Numbered from the stretch's first letter, positions 1 through 7,173 are shown. The stretch: DNA of 17,044 nt from an uncultured Coprococcus sp. (GCA_900557435.1 USSH01000020.1:1-17044), one strand, 5' to 3'. Notes: generated by a model from the letters alone, not told the origin. A program made the numbers and translations.

Positions 1-793
1 CCTTTTGCAACAGCAGGCTGCGCGGGAAACCTTCATTGAGAATGTCTGATGCTTCAGGAGGACGTTGCCCTGTGAGCATCTTGAACATTGTGGCACCGAG
101 GGCGTAGATGTCTATTGTCGGTTGGAACGTGCTGTCGTTATGTGTGGTCTGCTCTATAGGTGCATATCCAGGCGTGCCTGCACCTACAGAGGTGCTCGAC
201 TCAGGATTGCCTGTGGCGTCATATTGCTTGGACAGTCCGAAGTCAATGAGATGTGCATGTCCGTTCTTGTCAAGCATCACATTGCTTGGCTTGAGATCAA
301 GATGCAGCATACGCTTAGAGTGCAGGTAGTGTAGCGCGTCACCGATCTCAGACGTAAGGCGCACGACCTCGCTCTCTGCCAACCGTCCTTTCTTTATGAT
401 GTAGCTGTCAAGCGACCCGCCGTCGATGTATTGCATGACATAATATGCGGTGTTGTTTTCGTCAAACACATCGCTTACCTGTACAATGCCTTCATGTCGC
501 AACTTAGCCATGTTTTCAGCTTCGCGCCTAAACTTATAGCAATAGTTTGTGAACAATTCGCCTGTAGAGCCTTCAACCGCGTTGCTGCCTTCGTTGCGGT
601 TGTTTATCTCGCTCATGAAAAACTCTTTTACTGCTACATTGATGTTGGCAGACATTTGTCCTAACTCACCTTCAACCGTCACACTGCACGACGCGAGATA
701 TGTTATGCCGAAAGTGCCATGACCGAGCACACGCTCAATGCGATACTTGCCGCCCTTGAGTGTTGTTCCTGGAAGAAGAGCCTTGTTTCTCAT
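1..793 (-). CDS. Hanks-type Ser/Thr protein kinase, Bacteroidota-like (C-terminus off window)
   Basis: The frame runs open from an ATG at 793-791 through the window start (264 codons), so the C-terminus is missing. It would phosphorylate Ser/Thr on unknown cytoplasmic targets. Visible kinase motifs: Gly-rich loop GHGTFG at residues 24-29, VAVK with Lys56, probable helix-C Glu91, catalytic loop HLDLKPSN at 164-171 (Asp166, Asn171), DFG at 184-186, and activation-segment end GTPGYAPIEQ near 206-215. The HRD arginine is Leu, so it is a non-RD kinase. There is an enlarged loop between the Gly loop and Lys56. No Shine-Dalgarno precedes the ATG; the upstream stretch is A-rich, as is usual in Bacteroidota. 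Codon choice (TTG, CGC, AGC) differs from genes after 1071. Kinase identity is secure. The lineage is inferred from protein character and gene signals. Confidence 0.88.
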   Translation of the reverse strand, partial: MRNKALLPGTTLKGGKYRIERVLGHGTFGITYLASCSVTVEGELGQMSANINVAVKEFFMSEINNRNEGSNAVEGSTGELFTNYCYKFRREAENMAKLRHEGIVQVSDVFDENNTAYYVMQYIDGGSLDSYIIKKGRLAESEVVRLTSEIGDALHYLHSKRMLHLDLKPSNVMLDKNGHAHLIDFGLSKQYDATGNPESSTSVGAGTPGYAPIEQTTHNDSTFQPTIDIYALGATMFKMLTGQRPPEASDILNEGFPRSLLLQK

Positions 794-918
794 AAGTTCG
801 ATATTTTTTTATTTGTTGAATTGATAGTTTTTTCTATCTTCTCATGTGTTTTAACTCTGTGATTTTTTGTTGTCTTGTGCTCATTCCCTTTGCAACGGTG
901 CATGGTCACAATATGTTT
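794..918 (-). other. Intergenic leader between membrane-protein tail and kinase
   Basis: AT-rich spacer of about 125 bases upstream of the kinase on the minus strand. I see no Shine-Dalgarno, no convincing sigma-A promoter and no hairpin terminator. A Bacteroidota -33/-7 type promoter could be present, but I could not place one with confidence. Confidence 0.5.
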
Positions 919-1070
919 TTATAAACTCTTAAATCCCTTATAGCTAACGAACAATCCAGTGGCCAAGTACTTGTACCAAGAAGGTACTGATCCGTTGGTA
1001 GCCATCCAGATGCCTACACCCGCCACAATGACAACCAGAATCCAGAAGATCACGACACCGCATCCGTATA
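919..1070 (-). CDS. C-terminal fragment of a small membrane protein, Bacteroidota-like
   Basis: A reading frame ending at TAA (921-919) gives a tail of about 50 residues with one strongly hydrophobic segment (GVVIFWILVVIVAGVGIWM) followed by a short polar end containing VPSWYKYL and SYKGFKSL. It looks like a tail-anchored or single-pass membrane protein just upstream of the kinase on the same strand. Its N-terminus is not present: reading upstream past about 1070 enters the histidine kinase gene, which uses a different frame. Leu codons TTG and TTA match the kinase side of the junction, not the Firmicutes side. I do not recognise the family. The upper boundary is approximate and is set by the presumed junction. 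Confidence 0.5.
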
Positions 1071-1520
1071 ACCCTCACTGTTTATAACAGGCATTACCTT
1101 TCTGTAGACAGAGTCATCGCTCTCTGTAATCTCTGATTGCTTTCCCAGCATAACATCAAGGATTGATGGTGACGTCATATACTTGCCTACATCTTTACCA
1201 TAGGAATCAATGACTACTTTATATTCTGTGTCAACTACAAGGATTCTCCCCGATAACGAATAAGCCATGGTTGCTATCTCTCCCATGGCTTTTCCAATAT
1301 CACCATCCGCATTGCAGCTGTTGACTGCATACACTGCATAATCTGCGCACTCATCAACATGCTTGTCGAATTCTTGTCTGTTTCTTGAATCAACAGTCCT
1401 TATGACCGCTTCAAGACCCGCATACGATAACATAGCAATACTCACCGCAACCAAAAGCGAAATGATAACTCTCTGACTCAACTTAATTTTCAAACCAACT
1501 GTATCTTTATTTTTTTTCAT
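1050..1520 (-). CDS. Sensor histidine kinase, N-terminal fragment truncated at the junction
   Basis: The ATG at 1520-1518 lies one base after the response-regulator stop (TGATATG), which is typical of translationally coupled two-component pairs. The product starts with a short basic stretch, one transmembrane helix (about residues 17-40) and the first part of an extracytoplasmic sensor domain containing GRILVVDTEYKVVIDS, as in many OmpR-partner kinases. After about residue 150 the frame runs into foreign sequence (last six residues YTDAVS) and stops at 1052-1050. The second membrane helix, HAMP, phosphoacceptor His domain and ATPase domain of a normal kinase (usually over 400 residues) are all absent. 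As written it could not signal. The real gene almost certainly continues elsewhere in the source genome. Confidence 0.8.
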   Translation of the reverse strand: MKKNKDTVGLKIKLSQRVIISLLVAVSIAMLSYAGLEAVIRTVDSRNRQEFDKHVDECADYAVYAVNSCNADGDIGKAMGEIATMAYSLSGRILVVDTEYKVVIDSYGKDVGKYMTSPSILDVMLGKQSEITESDDSVYRKVMPVINSEGYTDAVS

Positions 1521-1521
1521 A

Positions 1522-2208
1522 TCATCCCTTGAAGAAATATCCTACTCCCCATTTTGTATGAATATATACAGGCTCACCAGGGTTTGCCTCTATCTTCTCC
1601 CTGAGTCTTCTAACATGAACATCAACGGTTCTGGCATCTCCCGGATATGAATCTCCCCATATAGTGCTGAGAAGCTCATTTCTTGAATATACTTTATTTG
1701 GATGTGCCATCAGAAGCTCAAGCAAGTCGAATTCCTTCGCTGTGAGATTCAATTCTTTGCCACCGACAAACACACGGCGGCTGTCGAGCTCAACCTTCAT
1801 GCCATTTATCTCCATGACATTTGACTGTTTCACCGGTGCTGCCTTCTTGCCGCTTCTCCTGAGAATAGCTTTTATACGCGCCTTGACCTCAAGTATGTTG
1901 AATGGTTTTGTTATATAGTCATCTGCACCATATTCAAGCCCCATGATCTTGTCCATATCTTCGCCCTTTGCTGTAAGCATAATTATAGGTACATTCGAAA
2001 ATTCCCGAACCATCTGACATACCTCTATGCCTGTATGCACAGGTATCATTATATCCAGAAGCACTATATCATAATCGTTATTCTTTATCTTTTCTACAGC
2101 CTCTCCGCCATCGTAAGCTGTATCAACTTCCATATCATCCTGTTCAAGGCTGAACTTCAAACCCTTAACTATCAATTTCTCATCATCTACAACAAGGACC
2201 TTTTTCAT
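1522..2208 (-). CDS. OmpR/PhoB-family response regulator
   Basis: Full-length 228-residue regulator. The receiver domain (about 1-115) has the acidic pair Asp8/Asp9, phosphoacceptor Asp52 in LLDIMIP, Thr79 (MLTAK) and Lys101 (TKPF). The winged-helix DNA-binding domain (about 130-226) ends in the standard RTVDVHVRRLREKIE and GVGYFF motifs. The start is supported by AAGGAAG five bases before ATG. It lies 42 bases after the comEA-like gene and one base before the kinase fragment, so the three are probably one transcript. It would be phosphorylated by the adjacent kinase and control promoters through tandem sites. The target regulon cannot be told from the window, although the palindrome at 3095-3107 upstream of this operon is a candidate autoregulatory site. 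Confidence 0.95.
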   Translation of the reverse strand: MKKVLVVDDEKLIVKGLKFSLEQDDMEVDTAYDGGEAVEKIKNNDYDIVLLDIMIPVHTGIEVCQMVREFSNVPIIMLTAKGEDMDKIMGLEYGADDYITKPFNILEVKARIKAILRRSGKKAAPVKQSNVMEINGMKVELDSRRVFVGGKELNLTAKEFDLLELLMAHPNKVYSRNELLSTIWGDSYPGDARTVDVHVRRLREKIEANPGEPVYIHTKWGVGYFFKG

Positions 2209-2250
2209 TGTAACTTCCTTTCTATTATTAAATCCTCTCTCCCGGATCTT

Positions 2251-2904
2251 CTAATCTACTGTTATATGAGACTCCAATTTTTCATATGTGCTGTCTCCTA
2301 TGCCGCTGACGTTCTTCAGATCTTCCTTTGAAGAAAATTTTCCATGAGTCTCTCTATACTCAACTATCTGACCAGCCCTGGTTTCTCCGATTCCCGGAAG
2401 CTGTGTGAGTTCACTGACTCCAGCCTTATTGATATTTACAAGAGATGTATCATCCCCATAAATATCAGTTTCCAATGCAGCGTTCATATCCTGACTGTCG
2501 CCGGTCATGTCTTCCCCCTGAACCGGAAAATAAACCCTCTGTCCATCGGACACAGGCTCTGCCAGATTGATCATATTCATATCTGCATCCCCTGAGAATC
2601 CGCCTGCAGCCTCAAGGGCATCATTTATCCTCGCCCCAGGATCCAGCTCATACACATCCGGATTCTCGACTGCTCCGCACACATACACAATAATCTTATC
2701 TGCACTAGTGACCGATTCAGTCTTCTCCTCCGACGGCACGTTTTCAGATGCTGCGTTTTTCTCGTCTTTCACACTTTCTGACGGCTCAGACACCACTATG
2801 GTCTCACCGCCGCAGCCGCCTGCCAACATACATACAAAACATATCACTATAAAAAATATGTATCTTTTTAGCTTTTTATTAAAATTTGTTACTGTTATTT
2901 TCAA
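2251..2904 (-). CDS. ComEA-like helix-hairpin-helix DNA-binding lipoprotein
   Basis: The start is TTG at 2904-2902, set by a strong AGGAGG at 2920-2915; the nearby GTG frame hits a stop at once. The 217-residue product has a basic N-terminus, a hydrophobic stretch and a possible lipobox LAGGC (Cys31), then an acidic Ser/Glu-rich linker. An SLBB-like domain follows (about 69-130, IIVYVCGAVENPDVYEL to VYFPV), and a C-terminal pair of helix-hairpin-helix motifs (about 153-217, VNINKAGVSELTQLPGIGETRAGQIVEYR and a second GIG). This is the ComEA architecture: a surface receptor that binds double-stranded DNA during natural transformation. Residue -3 of the lipobox is Ala, so a plain membrane anchor is also possible. 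It is unusual that it leads a two-component operon with no comEB/comEC beside it. Confidence 0.88.
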   Translation of the reverse strand: MKITVTNFNKKLKRYIFFIVICFVCMLAGGCGGETIVVSEPSESVKDEKNAASENVPSEEKTESVTSADKIIVYVCGAVENPDVYELDPGARINDALEAAGGFSGDADMNMINLAEPVSDGQRVYFPVQGEDMTGDSQDMNAALETDIYGDDTSLVNINKAGVSELTQLPGIGETRAGQIVEYRETHGKFSSKEDLKNVSGIGDSTYEKLESHITVD

Positions 2905-2946
2905 TGTGCCGACACCTCCTGTGTCCGCACGGAATTACACAGTTTC

Positions 2947-2975
2947 ATTGTATCTAATCATTTTATATTTTACAA
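2947..2975 (-). promoter_or_regulatory. Proximal sigma-A promoter of the comEA-like/two-component operon
   Basis: Minus-strand -35 TTGTAA (2975-2970), 17-base spacer, -10 TACAAT (2952-2947), about 30 bases ahead of the AGGAGG site. Predicted by eye from match and spacing. Confidence 0.5.
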
Positions 2976-3078
2976 CAATATATTTCTATTATATTTCATT
3001 TTTGTTACTTTTTTCACAAAAGTCCCTTTTTATTCTATGTTCATTGATACTTTTTACAACAAGACAAATGTAACAAAA

Positions 3079-3107
3079 TTTATATCCAGGATGCTTGGAC
3101 AGTCCAA
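3079..3107 (-). promoter_or_regulatory. Distal sigma-A promoter with a palindrome over the -35
   Basis: Minus-strand -35 TTGGAC (3107-3102), 17-base spacer, -10 TATAAA (3084-3079). The -35 forms half of the perfect 13-base palindrome TTGGACAGTCCAA (3095-3107), which is a plausible operator. It would drive the comEA-like gene, the response regulator and the kinase from just downstream of the arginine-operon terminator. Confidence 0.45.
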
Positions 3108-3155
3108 TTGTATGTCATTCTTCATATTTAGATGCGTTATAATATCTTTATTATC

Positions 3156-3201
3156 AAAAGAAGCCAGACTGTGCGATGACCGGCACATTCTGGCTTCTTT
3201 T
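3156..3201 (-). terminator. Terminator of the argCJB group, possibly bidirectional
   Basis: Perfect 13-base inverted repeat AAAAGAAGCCAGA (3156-3168) and TCTGGCTTCTTTT (3189-3201) with a 20-base loop, about 50 bases after the argB stop. The minus-strand RNA ends in UUUU. The symmetric A/T ends mean it could also stop plus-strand transcripts. Confidence 0.85.
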
Positions 3202-3253
3202 AATATTTAATCATATCGCCTGTCGGCGCAATGAACATGTGCTGTTTCTTGCT

Positions 3254-4144
3254 TTAAAACAATGGCTCTTTAAGAATAGCTGTTCCAATACCTTTCTGAG
3301 TGAAGAACTCAAGAAGCAGGCAGTGCTGGAGACGTCCATCAAGGATATGAACTCTTGAAACTCCATTCTCCATAGCCGAGATACAGTTGTTAAGCTTTGG
3401 CAGCATACCTCCGCCTACAACGCCCTTCTCAATGATCTCCTTTGCCTCATGTATATCCATCTCGGAGATGAGTGTTGACTTGTCTGTTGGATCTATGAAT
3501 ACACCTTCTATATCTGTCAGGAATACAAGCTTCTCCGCCTCAAGAGCCGTGGCAACTGCACATGCTGCGTCATCCGCATTGATGTTGTAATCCTCATAAT
3601 TCTCATCCACGCCTATAGGTGCGATAACAGGAATGAAATCGTCCTCGATGAGAGATGTGAGCAGTGATGTATCAACCTTTGTTATCTCTCCCACATAACC
3701 TATATCCTTGCCACCAGGGAACTTCTTCTTGACGGTGAACATACCGCCATCCTTGCCGCTGATTCCGACTGCCTTAAGGCCGATCTTCTGCATGAGACTT
3801 ACAAGGCTCTTGTTGACCTTTCCAAGAACCATCTCTGCGATCTCCATGGTCTCTGCATCTGTCACACGGAGACCATTGATAAATTCTGCCTCCTTGCCGA
3901 CCTTCTCTACCCATTTGCTGATCTCCTTGCCGCCGCCGTGTACGATGACCGGCTTCATGCCGACAAGCTTCAGCATGGCAACGTCCTTTATGACATTGTA
4001 CTTGAGGTTCTCATCAAGCATAGCGCTTCCGCCGTACTTTACAACCACTGTCTTGCCCTGGAATTTCTTGATATACGGCATAGCCTCTATCAGTGTCTGT
4101 GCCTTCTCAATTACCTGATCTACTGTGTAATCACCTATAACCAT
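3254..4144 (-). CDS. argB: N-acetylglutamate kinase
   Basis: Phosphorylates N-acetylglutamate to N-acetylglutamyl-5-phosphate, the second step of the ornithine branch of arginine synthesis, in the cytoplasm. The product is 296 residues from the chosen start. Family motifs: KYGGS (36-40), VHGGGKEIS (about 68-76), NINADDAA and the C-terminal [10 protein letters not shown]. The start at 4144 follows GAAGGA with eight bases between; an in-frame ATG 15 codons upstream lies in the tandem-repeat leader and lacks a good site. The extra N-terminal helix before KYGGS is the feature that separates arginine-inhibited hexameric kinases from the E. coli type, so feedback inhibition by arginine is likely (inference from family). 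It follows argJ by 228 bases and may have its own promoter. Confidence 0.95.
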   Translation of the reverse strand: MVIGDYTVDQVIEKAQTLIEAMPYIKKFQGKTVVVKYGGSAMLDENLKYNVIKDVAMLKLVGMKPVIVHGGGKEISKWVEKVGKEAEFINGLRVTDAETMEIAEMVLGKVNKSLVSLMQKIGLKAVGISGKDGGMFTVKKKFPGGKDIGYVGEITKVDTSLLTSLIEDDFIPVIAPIGVDENYEDYNINADDAACAVATALEAEKLVFLTDIEGVFIDPTDKSTLISEMDIHEAKEIIEKGVVGGGMLPKLNNCISAMENGVSRVHILDGRLQHCLLLEFFTQKGIGTAILKEPLF

Positions 4145-4172
4145 TTCTCTGTCCTTCTTTCTTCTATGTTTT

Positions 4173-4236
4173 ATATCTTTTGTCTCCAAATATATCTTTT
4201 GTCTCTAAATGTTTTTTGTCCTCAAATATATCTTTT
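4173..4236 (-). repeat. Imperfect tandem repeat in the argB leader
   Basis: Units of 19, 19, 17 and a partial 9 bases, plus-strand pattern atatcttttgtctcyaaat (4173-4191, 4192-4210, 4211-4227, 4228-4236). On the minus strand this is an A-rich, purine-heavy run just before the argB ribosome binding site. Function is unknown. It could be simple slippage expansion or a translational enhancer. Confidence 0.7.
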
Positions 4237-4334
4237 GGATTTCATGATTATTGATTTATTTATCGTTCTCGTTCAGCCTCATCCATATTATTGACTATAG
4301 TCAATATTCTATAAATTATATTCTATGATGTAGC

Positions 4335-4347
4335 TGTATATTTGCAA
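4335..4347 (-). promoter_or_regulatory. Putative ArgR box and promoter start for argB
   Basis: TGTATATTTGCAA here is one base shorter than the TGTATATTATGCAA found at the argC promoter. On the minus strand it gives -35 TTGCAA, then TAGAAT after 16 bases or TATAAT after 21. This suggests that argB has a separate arginine-repressed promoter in the gap after argJ. The resemblance is direct; the function is inferred. Confidence 0.4.
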
Positions 4348-4372
4348 TGTACTTTCATCACCACCACGCAAC

Positions 4373-5599
4373 TTATTTTCTGTAATCCGCATTTATCTTG
4401 ATATAATCATATGTGAGATCGCAGCCCCATGCTGTGGCAGTCTCATCACCCATATTCATATGTGCCTTGAGCTTTATCTGTTTCTCCGAGAGTATGTGAC
4501 TGGCTTCTTTCTCATCATAATCCGTCGTCACTCCATGCTTTACGATCTCCAGATGTCCTGCCACACTGGATATCTCTATATCTACCCTATACGGATCAAA
4601 CTTCACTCCGCTCTGCCCCATGGCGCAGACTATCCTGCCCCAGTTGGCATCAGCACCATACATGGCACACTTTACAAGATTCGAGGCGACTATCGCCTTT
4701 GCCAGATGCCTTGCCGTATCCTTATCAGGCATACCCGACACGTCCACCTGAAACATCTTGGTTGCGCCCTCGCCGTCTGATGCTATCGCTCTGACAAATG
4801 CTCTGTTGATATATCTTATAGCCTCGACAAAAGCCGGAAAATCGTCATCGGTCTCAAGTAGTTCCTCGTTGCCCGCCATACCATTTGCAAATATCATTAC
4901 AGTGTCATTTGTAGACATGTCTCCATCCACAGACACCATATTGTATGTATCGACCACATCTGACTTCAGCACCTTGTCAAGCAACTCTGAGCTGATATTC
5001 AGATCTGTCGTGATGAAACTGAGTACGGTTCCGAGGTTTGGATTGATCATTCCGGATCCCTTGCACATGCCTCCGATGGTGACCTGCTGCCCTTTGATCT
5101 CTAAAGTTACGGCTATCTCTTTCTTATAGATATCCGTCGTCTTTATCGCCTCAGCCGCATCAACTCCGGCATCTATCGAGTATGAGAGTTCCGGCACCAG
5201 CATATCTATGCCTCTCTGTATGACATCCATAGGAAGTCGCATTCCTATGACTCCGGTGGAAGCCACCGCAACCATAGCCGAATCTATGCCAAGGCTCTTA
5301 CCCACATGCGCCGCCATGGCCTCAGCATCATGGATTCCCTGCTCGCCGGTACAGGTATTTGCCACACCACTGTTTACCACCAGTGCCTGACACATTCCCA
5401 CATTCTGGCAAAGCCGCCTGTCGTATATGACCGGTGCTGCCTGAACCATGTTCTGTGTAAATGCTCCTGCCACATGAGCCGGAACATCACTCACCAGAAG
5501 CGCCATGTCTTTTTTTAATTTATTTCTTCTTATTCCAACATGTAGTCCTGCTGCCCTAAAGCCCGCAGGGGCTGTCACGCCTCCCGGAATTATCTTCAT
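4373..5599 (-). CDS. argJ: Bifunctional glutamate N-acetyltransferase / ornithine acetyltransferase
   Basis: Transfers the acetyl group from N-acetylornithine back to glutamate, closing the acetyl cycle; many members also use acetyl-CoA to start it. The product is 408 residues, normal for the family. Motifs: PGGVTAPAGF at the N-terminus, oxyanion-hole STGVIG (114-119), and the self-cleavage region KGSGMINPNLGTVL, where Thr191 is the predicted nucleophile that becomes the N-terminus of the beta chain. The usual ATML around it reads GTVL here, keeping the Thr. The end matches the family pattern TAWGCDLTYDYIKINADYR. AAGGTGG precedes the ATG. It lies 96 bases after argC on the same strand. No argA-type synthase is in the window, which fits a recycling pathway. 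Confidence 0.96.
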   Translation of the reverse strand: MKIIPGGVTAPAGFRAAGLHVGIRRNKLKKDMALLVSDVPAHVAGAFTQNMVQAAPVIYDRRLCQNVGMCQALVVNSGVANTCTGEQGIHDAEAMAAHVGKSLGIDSAMVAVASTGVIGMRLPMDVIQRGIDMLVPELSYSIDAGVDAAEAIKTTDIYKKEIAVTLEIKGQQVTIGGMCKGSGMINPNLGTVLSFITTDLNISSELLDKVLKSDVVDTYNMVSVDGDMSTNDTVMIFANGMAGNEELLETDDDFPAFVEAIRYINRAFVRAIASDGEGATKMFQVDVSGMPDKDTARHLAKAIVASNLVKCAMYGADANWGRIVCAMGQSGVKFDPYRVDIEISSVAGHLEIVKHGVTTDYDEKEASHILSEKQIKLKAHMNMGDETATAWGCDLTYDYIKINADYRK

Positions 5600-5695
5600 C
5601 CTACCACCTTATTTCCAAGTGTATATTCAAGTATATCTTCTTGATCAGATATCTAAACAATTCTTGCATATTCATATATGAGCTACTATTCGTTT

Positions 5696-6736
5696 TTATG
5701 GGAATACAGGAGCCATACGAAGTCCTTCTGCCTCGTCAAATCCAAACATGATATTCATGTTCTGTACCGCCTGACCTGCAGCCCCCTTTACAAGATTGTC
5801 AAGTGCGCCCATGGCGATAACTCTGTTTGTTCTCTCATCTATCTTGAAGTTGACATCCACATAGTTGCTGCCCTCAACCCATCTGGTCTCAGGACATACA
5901 TCCTTGTCGAGAACCCTGATAAATCTCTCATTTGCATAGTACTTATCGTATGCGGCTCTCACTGTATCGTAATCAACCTTCTCCTTGAGGTTGGCATATG
6001 CTGTCACAAGTATTCCTCTGTTCATAGGAACAAGGTGTGGCGTGAAGTTGATAACTATCGGACTGCCATTTGCATATCCAAGCTGCTCCTCTATCTCAGG
6101 CGTATGTCTGTGTGTCGTAACTCCATAAGCCTTTATGCTTTCATTGACCTCACAGTAGAGATTGGCGATCTTCGCGCCTCTTCCGGCACCTGATGTTCCA
6201 GACTTAGCGTCAACAATGATGGAGTTGGCGTCAACCAGGCCTTCCTTAACCAGTGGGTAGAGTGAAAGGATGGAGCATGTTGTATAGCATCCAGGATTTG
6301 CAAGAAGTCTGCACTTCTTTATATCCTCCCTGTTGATCTCACAGAGACCATACACAGCCTCATCAATAAACTGTGGGCTCTTGTGCTCTATCTTGTACCA
6401 CTTCTCATAAGTAGCGACATCCTTTATTCTGAAATCCGCACTGAGATCTATGATCTTCACCTTTGACAGAATCTCCTCATTCACCAGTGATCCGCAAAGT
6501 CCCTGTGGTGTAGCTGTAAATATGACGTCTACTTTCGATGCAAGCTCCTCCATGTTGTCATCCATACACTTCGCATCCACAATCTGGAACATATTGCCGT
6601 ATACCTGATAATATTTCTGATCGATAAAGCTTCTTGAACCGTACCATACGATCTCCGCTTCCTTATGTCCAAGAAGGATTCTTACTATCTCCTGTCCTGC
6701 GTATCCTGTTGATCCGATAATTCCTACCTTAATCAT
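5696..6736 (-). CDS. argC: N-acetyl-gamma-glutamyl-phosphate reductase
   Basis: NADPH-dependent reduction of N-acetylglutamyl phosphate to the semialdehyde, between ArgB and the aminotransferase ArgD. The product is 346 residues from the ATG at 6736, which has GGAGG six bases upstream. An ATG four codons earlier overlaps that site and is less likely. Motifs: nucleotide-binding GIIGSTGYAGQE (5-16), NPGCY with catalytic Cys150, SGAGRGAK (182-189) and the conserved HRHTPEIE starting at His209. First gene of the argC-argJ-argB group. It is transcribed divergently from argG and preceded by a leader of about 300 bases. Confidence 0.96.
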   Translation of the reverse strand: MIKVGIIGSTGYAGQEIVRILLGHKEAEIVWYGSRSFIDQKYYQVYGNMFQIVDAKCMDDNMEELASKVDVIFTATPQGLCGSLVNEEILSKVKIIDLSADFRIKDVATYEKWYKIEHKSPQFIDEAVYGLCEINREDIKKCRLLANPGCYTTCSILSLYPLVKEGLVDANSIIVDAKSGTSGAGRGAKIANLYCEVNESIKAYGVTTHRHTPEIEEQLGYANGSPIVINFTPHLVPMNRGILVTAYANLKEKVDYDTVRAAYDKYYANERFIRVLDKDVCPETRWVEGSNYVDVNFKIDERTNRVIAMGALDNLVKGAAGQAVQNMNIMFGFDEAEGLRMAPVFP

Positions 6737-7046
6737 AACTGCCTCCATATATATGTAAAAATTTATATATCATTTTTCATTCTTCATTTTTTTCTATAAA
6801 ACGACACGGATATACCATGTTAATGTACATTTCTATAAGAATATATATTTCCATTCCACGAATTGGTCTTAAGGCATATCCTGTTTGATTGTATACCCAC
6901 TTAGTCAGCCTCGTCAACATACATCTAATCAGCATATATATTATAGGTAATGATAGACTTGATACCTGACAATCTAATTCTACCCGCTCAATCTCTGGAT
7001 ATTCCATTTACCCATCAGTCGATATGTTGGTCCTCATACAAAAACT
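6737..7046 (-). other. Long argC 5' leader
   Basis: From the predicted start of transcription near 7046 to the argC ATG is about 310 bases, AT-rich. A 76-codon frame (7007-6777) exists but has no clear Shine-Dalgarno and no familiar sequence. I see no T-box signature, no known riboswitch core and only a weak hairpin (ACATGG/CCGTGT, 6812-6828) followed by TTTT. It may hold an unrecognised control element or be plain untranslated leader. Confidence 0.45.
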
Positions 7047-7052
7047 TTTATA

Positions 7053-7081
7053 ATTATACATTTTGATTGTATATTATGCAA
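7053..7081 (-). promoter_or_regulatory. argC promoter with overlapping ArgR box
   Basis: Minus-strand -35 TTGCAT (7081-7076), 17-base spacer, perfect -10 TATAAT (7058-7053). The 13-base element TGTATATTATGCA (7068-7080, plus strand) covers the -35 and the start of the spacer and is the exact reverse complement of the element at the argG promoter. A repressor bound here would block polymerase. ArgR is the natural candidate given the genes. Confidence 0.7.
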
Positions 7082-7090
7082 TGGTTTTTT

Positions 7091-7108
7091 TGAATATTTG
7101 TATATTCG
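7091..7108. promoter_or_regulatory. AT-rich palindrome between the arg promoters
   Basis: TGAATATTTGTATATTCG contains GAATAT and ATATTC as inverted arms around TTGT. It resembles the TGAAT/ATTCA halves of Bacillus ArgR boxes but with wider spacing. It could be an auxiliary ArgR site. Confidence 0.35.
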
Positions 7109-7173
7109 TTAAAAATATACGGTTTATCAACGTTTTTGCTGTCATTTGGCTATGTGTCCATGCATAAATCACA

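Noticed and set aside
65..334. Plus-strand frames at the window start
   Set aside because: They are antisense shadows of the minus-strand protein kinase, whose motifs are unmistakable.
1050..1100. Natural frameshift joining the kinase sensor domain to the hydrophobic segment as its second membrane helix
   Set aside because: The hydrophobic tail is followed by a stop after about 25 residues with no HAMP or catalytic domain, and codon use changes at the same point, so two unrelated genes fit better.
2567..3073. 168-codon plus-strand frame opposite the comEA-like gene
   Set aside because: Antisense to a well-supported gene for most of its length, low-complexity hydrophobic translation, no ribosome binding site.
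6777..7007. 76-codon frame in the argC leader as a real gene
   Set aside because: No Shine-Dalgarno, unusual composition, no recognisable family, and it lies wholly within a predicted leader. Kept only as part of the leader note.
6749..7052. T-box or guanidine/lysine-type riboswitch upstream of argC
   Set aside because: No AGGGTGGNACCGCG-like T-box core and none of the conserved riboswitch strings were found on the minus strand.
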